The notes beneath the pieces are model-generated. The model searched no databases. It was not told the origin of the DNA and saw only the letters and a list, made by a program, of their open reading frames with translations. Positions 4,624 through 7,140 of a stretch of 7,140 bases of DNA are shown piece after piece. The position numbers were made by a program, and so were the translations under genes. Each line of letters begins with the position of its first letter. The stretch's first letter is position 1. The DNA comes from Pseudonocardiales bacterium (GTDB taxonomy: Bacteria; Actinomycetota; Actinomycetes; Mycobacteriales; Pseudonocardiaceae). The stretch spans positions 1-7,140 of the forward strand of contig JAODNG010000479.1 in the NCBI GenBank assembly GCA_025465385.1. Reading direction: 5' to 3'.

Positions 4624-7098
4624 TCACTTGTCGTAGCTATTTTTGAGTTGCCCTATGAGTCGGTCAGCATAGATGTGGGTGAGTGGATCTTGCCACCAGT
4701 CCGAGTGGTAGTGGATAGGGGCTAGGCCACCGCCAGGTCCGGGACAAAGTGATGGTGGATCCAAGCACGCCACGTCTATAGCATCCTGATGCAGCTGTTG
4801 GCCAGGCGAATTGGGTTTGGAAAAAATCCAGGATCCGATATAATCGGTGTGTCGAACGATATTCAGCCACTTTCCTGTGCGCGTGGCTTGCATGCCATCG
4901 AATTCAGGAGCGCTGTTATCCATCAGCAGTTCATTAAGTTCGACTGCATATTCGTAACTGAAGTAGGCTGGGAATGCCCGCCCGTACAGTCGACGGAAGG
5001 GGCAGGCCAGGGTCAGCAGCGCGACCTTGCCAATCGTTCGGGGCGGCAGCTGCGCGACGACGGCCGGCGCGATCAGCGATCCCTGACTGTAGCCGGTGAT
5101 CAGCACCGGGCTGGGGTACACGGCGGGTGGAGGCTGCAGCTCGGTAGCTGGCTGCGAGAGGAGGTCCGATCGCTCGCCTGTCAGCAGCACGACTCGATCG
5201 ACGATCTCGGGGACGGCCTGTTCGGCGTAGCAGGGTGGTGCCAGTGGATGGGTGGCTCGTGGCCAGAAGGTGGCCACGTCCCACAGGGCGCCGACCGCGC
5301 GCCTCCGGCCGGAGTTGGCGTAGGTCGAGCGGAGCATGCCCACCAGAACAATTGCGGTCACGGCGCTCACGCCAACGCCGAAGGTCACCAGAACGTCGAC
5401 CACGCCAGCCAAGGCGGCCGCTTGAGGAAGGGCCAGGAGCGCCGCCACCTCCACCGCAGTGACACCGACGGCCCAGGCAAGCCCCACCATCGCGACGAGC
5501 ACGTCCACGCTATCGGTCAGCGAGGCGATCGCCCACGCCCTGGCGACCTGGCCCACGGCATCGCCGGGCGCTTGCTCTGACTCGGGGTACCAGGCACGAA
5601 CCTGATCATCGCCTTCGGCGAACTGGTGGACTTTGCGTCCATAGGTGCGCCACAGCACCAACCCCGCAATCAGCAAGGCAGGCAGGGTAGCGACCGTGCC
5701 GATTGCGAACGCGAACGCCTCGTCCGGCACGAACAACGTTGAGGGCGTTGGCCTCTCGGCCGGGAGGTGCACACCGCTGGGCTGACCGAACAGTCGTGCG
5801 ACAGCGAGGTTGGTTGACGCCGAGAGCAGCCCGCCGAGCAGCACCGCGATCAGGGAGACCAGCGGGGTTAACCACCCGCCGAGGAACGGCTGCCAGTCGC
5901 TCGTGCGTTGAGACTCATCGGACCTGCGTAGTACCCAAACCACGATCACAAGACCGATCAACAGAATGCTCTGAATGATCAGGACAGCTCTGGTGCCATT
6001 CACCAGGCCGGGCGCGACCGATGACTGGCCATTCCGGTCGGTCATCCACAAACAGCCGAGGACGGTTGCAAGCAGCACCAGCGCACCCGCACCCGCCACC
6101 GCGCGGAAACGATACCGGGAGGCGCTACCGCGGTGATCAAGCTGCTGCTCTCGATCGACCGCGCTGGCGGCTGTCGCTGCGACAGCTACGACAAGCACGA
6201 TCGTCGCGGCCGAAACCTCGACGACTCGCCACACCGCATGCTGGGTTGGCAGCAGCGCCACGCTCAACGCCGCAAAAGCGAGCGCCGCACCAACGTGTAG
6301 GTTCCGCTGTCTGGTCACGACGATGGCGCCATGCCAGAAACCCGGCTTCCTCAGCTTCCAATCATGATCACCTACGGCGTTAACGCTCGTTTCGCGTTTC
6401 TCATACCGATGCGCTGTTCGAACGCTAGCCAGCCACAAACCGCCGACGATCGCCCCGACCATGGCCAACGCCAGGCCGACGCGCGACCCTGCACCCAACC
6501 GGGTGTACCACCCAATCCACCAACTCGGGCTGCCGCTTCGCATCGCGGCGTTCTGCCACCCGATCGTGCTCACCAGCACGATGACCGCTCCGTTGACCAA
6601 CTGGACGGTCGCGGCGAGCGCAAGCAGCCGCATTATTCTCCGAGCCCACCGATGGTGACCCGACTTGGCCCCGCCAGTTGGCAGCATGAAGAAGGCGACG
6701 TTGTACAGCATGAACGGTGTCAACACGATCCAAGATGCTGCTGCCAACGGCCTCTCCGTCAGCCCGCCCCACGAATAAGCCTCCAACGGCCACGGCACAG
6801 ACAGCCCACCGCGGCCGCCCGGGTCCCACCGACGGTAGATCGCCGTCGGTGACTTACCAGCTACCTGGACTACGTGGGGGTGCTGCAGCATCGTGGGACC
6901 GTCGGAGCCGGACACTCCATGAATACGGAACTCCGCGGGCTCACCGTCCCTGAATCGTCGATCCGCCAACGCCCCAGCTGCCACAGCTTGCGCCGGACTG
7001 ACCAGATCAGCACCCGAGAAGCCAGCTGGAGCCTCAAGACCCAGCGAGACCTTACCCGAAGAAAGGTTAATGGCAGGGTTATCGGCATGCTCGTCCAC
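4624..7098 (-). CDS. Large polytopic membrane protein with C-terminal alpha/beta-hydrolase domain
   Basis: An 824-residue protein, uncharacterised in function as far as I know, of a type seen in actinomycetes. The N-terminal soluble part has EFRIHGVSG (56-64), as in hydrolases that open with an 'RIHGV' strand, then PWPLEAYSWGGLT (102-114). About ten or eleven hydrophobic helices follow: near 117-140, 155-180, 205-226, 267-285, 294-313, 333-351, 371-391, 406-433, 463-483, 528-556 and 562-589. The C-terminal part has WDVATFWPRATHPLAPPCYA (606-625), then VLITGYSQGSLIAPAVVAQL (665-684), a nucleophile elbow with Ser671. Asp752 (RHTDYIG) and His796 or His798 (HYHSDWW) are candidate triad members. 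A lipase or esterase-like activity at the membrane is inference. GTG 7098 has GGGGG just upstream, but the frame is open to the window edge with no other ATG, GTG or TTG, so the true start could lie outside. The last 80 codons have much lower third-position GC (about 42 of 80) than the middle. Confidence 0.75.
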   Translation of the reverse strand: MDEHADNPAINLSSGKVSLGLEAPAGFSGADLVSPAQAVAAGALADRRFRDGEPAEFRIHGVSGSDGPTMLQHPHVVQVAGKSPTAIYRRWDPGGRGGLSVPWPLEAYSWGGLTERPLAAASWIVLTPFMLYNVAFFMLPTGGAKSGHHRWARRIMRLLALAATVQLVNGAVIVLVSTIGWQNAAMRSGSPSWWIGWYTRLGAGSRVGLALAMVGAIVGGLWLASVRTAHRYEKRETSVNAVGDHDWKLRKPGFWHGAIVVTRQRNLHVGAALAFAALSVALLPTQHAVWRVVEVSAATIVLVVAVAATAASAVDREQQLDHRGSASRYRFRAVAGAGALVLLATVLGCLWMTDRNGQSSVAPGLVNGTRAVLIIQSILLIGLVIVVWVLRRSDESQRTSDWQPFLGGWLTPLVSLIAVLLGGLLSASTNLAVARLFGQPSGVHLPAERPTPSTLFVPDEAFAFAIGTVATLPALLIAGLVLWRTYGRKVHQFAEGDDQVRAWYPESEQAPGDAVGQVARAWAIASLTDSVDVLVAMVGLAWAVGVTAVEVAALLALPQAAALAGVVDVLVTFGVGVSAVTAIVLVGMLRSTYANSGRRRAVGALWDVATFWPRATHPLAPPCYAEQAVPEIVDRVVLLTGERSDLLSQPATELQPPPAVYPSPVLITGYSQGSLIAPAVVAQLPPRTIGKVALLTLACPFRRLYGRAFPAYFSYEYAVELNELLMDNSAPEFDGMQATRTGKWLNIVRHTDYIGSWIFSKPNSPGQQLHQDAIDVACLDPPSLCPGPGGGLAPIHYHSDWWQDPLTHIYADRLIGQLKNSYDK

Positions 7099-7140
7099 GG
7101 TGCCCCCAAGATCCCAAGGCTTGGCCTCTAACCAGCATGG

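Noticed and set aside
4789..5580. A 263-residue plus-strand open frame
   Set aside because: It is antisense to the hydrolase gene, and the Gln/Gly/His/Arg-rich translation is typical of a shadow of a high-GC gene.
1..7140. CRISPR array, toxin-antitoxin pair or multi-gene defence system
   Set aside because: No regularly spaced repeats, no small paired ORFs with overlap and ribosome binding sites, and no nuclease, helicase or methylase motifs were found.

Overview
The window is high-GC DNA with strongly GC-biased third codon positions. Its gene families (YihY/BrkB membrane protein, AUR1-like PAP2 protein, phage-type tyrosine integrase, circularly permuted ATP-grasp enzyme, large polytopic alpha/beta-hydrolase) are typical of Actinomycetota. 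Genus cannot be decided from the sequence. Intergenic gaps are long (about 270 to 660 bp) and hold broken coding sequence, so this looks like an accessory, rearranged stretch of an actinomycete chromosome rather than a tight operon.

Layout. (1) Positions 1-273, minus strand: N-terminal 91 codons of a YihY/BrkB-family membrane protein that runs off the left edge. (2) About 274-941: no confident gene. The stretch has short coding-like scraps, an imperfect 35-37 bp direct repeat (452-488 and 796-830) and a perfect 10-bp-stem hairpin (886-912) just ahead of the next gene. (3) 942-2072, plus strand: membrane PAP2-superfamily phosphatase or phosphotransferase of the AUR1/inositol-phosphotransferase type. 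(4) 2073-2340: a gap between convergent reading frames with two hairpins that probably stop transcription. (5) 2341-2811, minus strand: the C-terminal half of a tyrosine site-specific integrase, without its N-terminal domains, a relic of an integrated element. (6) 2838-4292, plus strand: an apparently complete circularly permuted ATP-grasp enzyme starting 27 bp from the integrase relic. (7) 4293-4623: a gap with no recognisable gene. (8) 4624-7098, minus strand: an 824-residue polytopic membrane protein ending in an alpha/beta-hydrolase domain with a GYSQG nucleophile elbow. Its frame stays open to the right edge.

Nothing shows that these genes act together: strands alternate (-, +, -, +, -) and no two intact genes share an evident operon. 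Three encode membrane proteins, two of them with hydrolase or phosphotransfer motifs for lipid-like substrates, which hints at an envelope theme but is weak evidence. The most interesting pieces are the orphan ATP-grasp ligase next to an integrase relic, and the uncharacterised membrane-embedded hydrolase. I did not find a clearly new multi-gene system.
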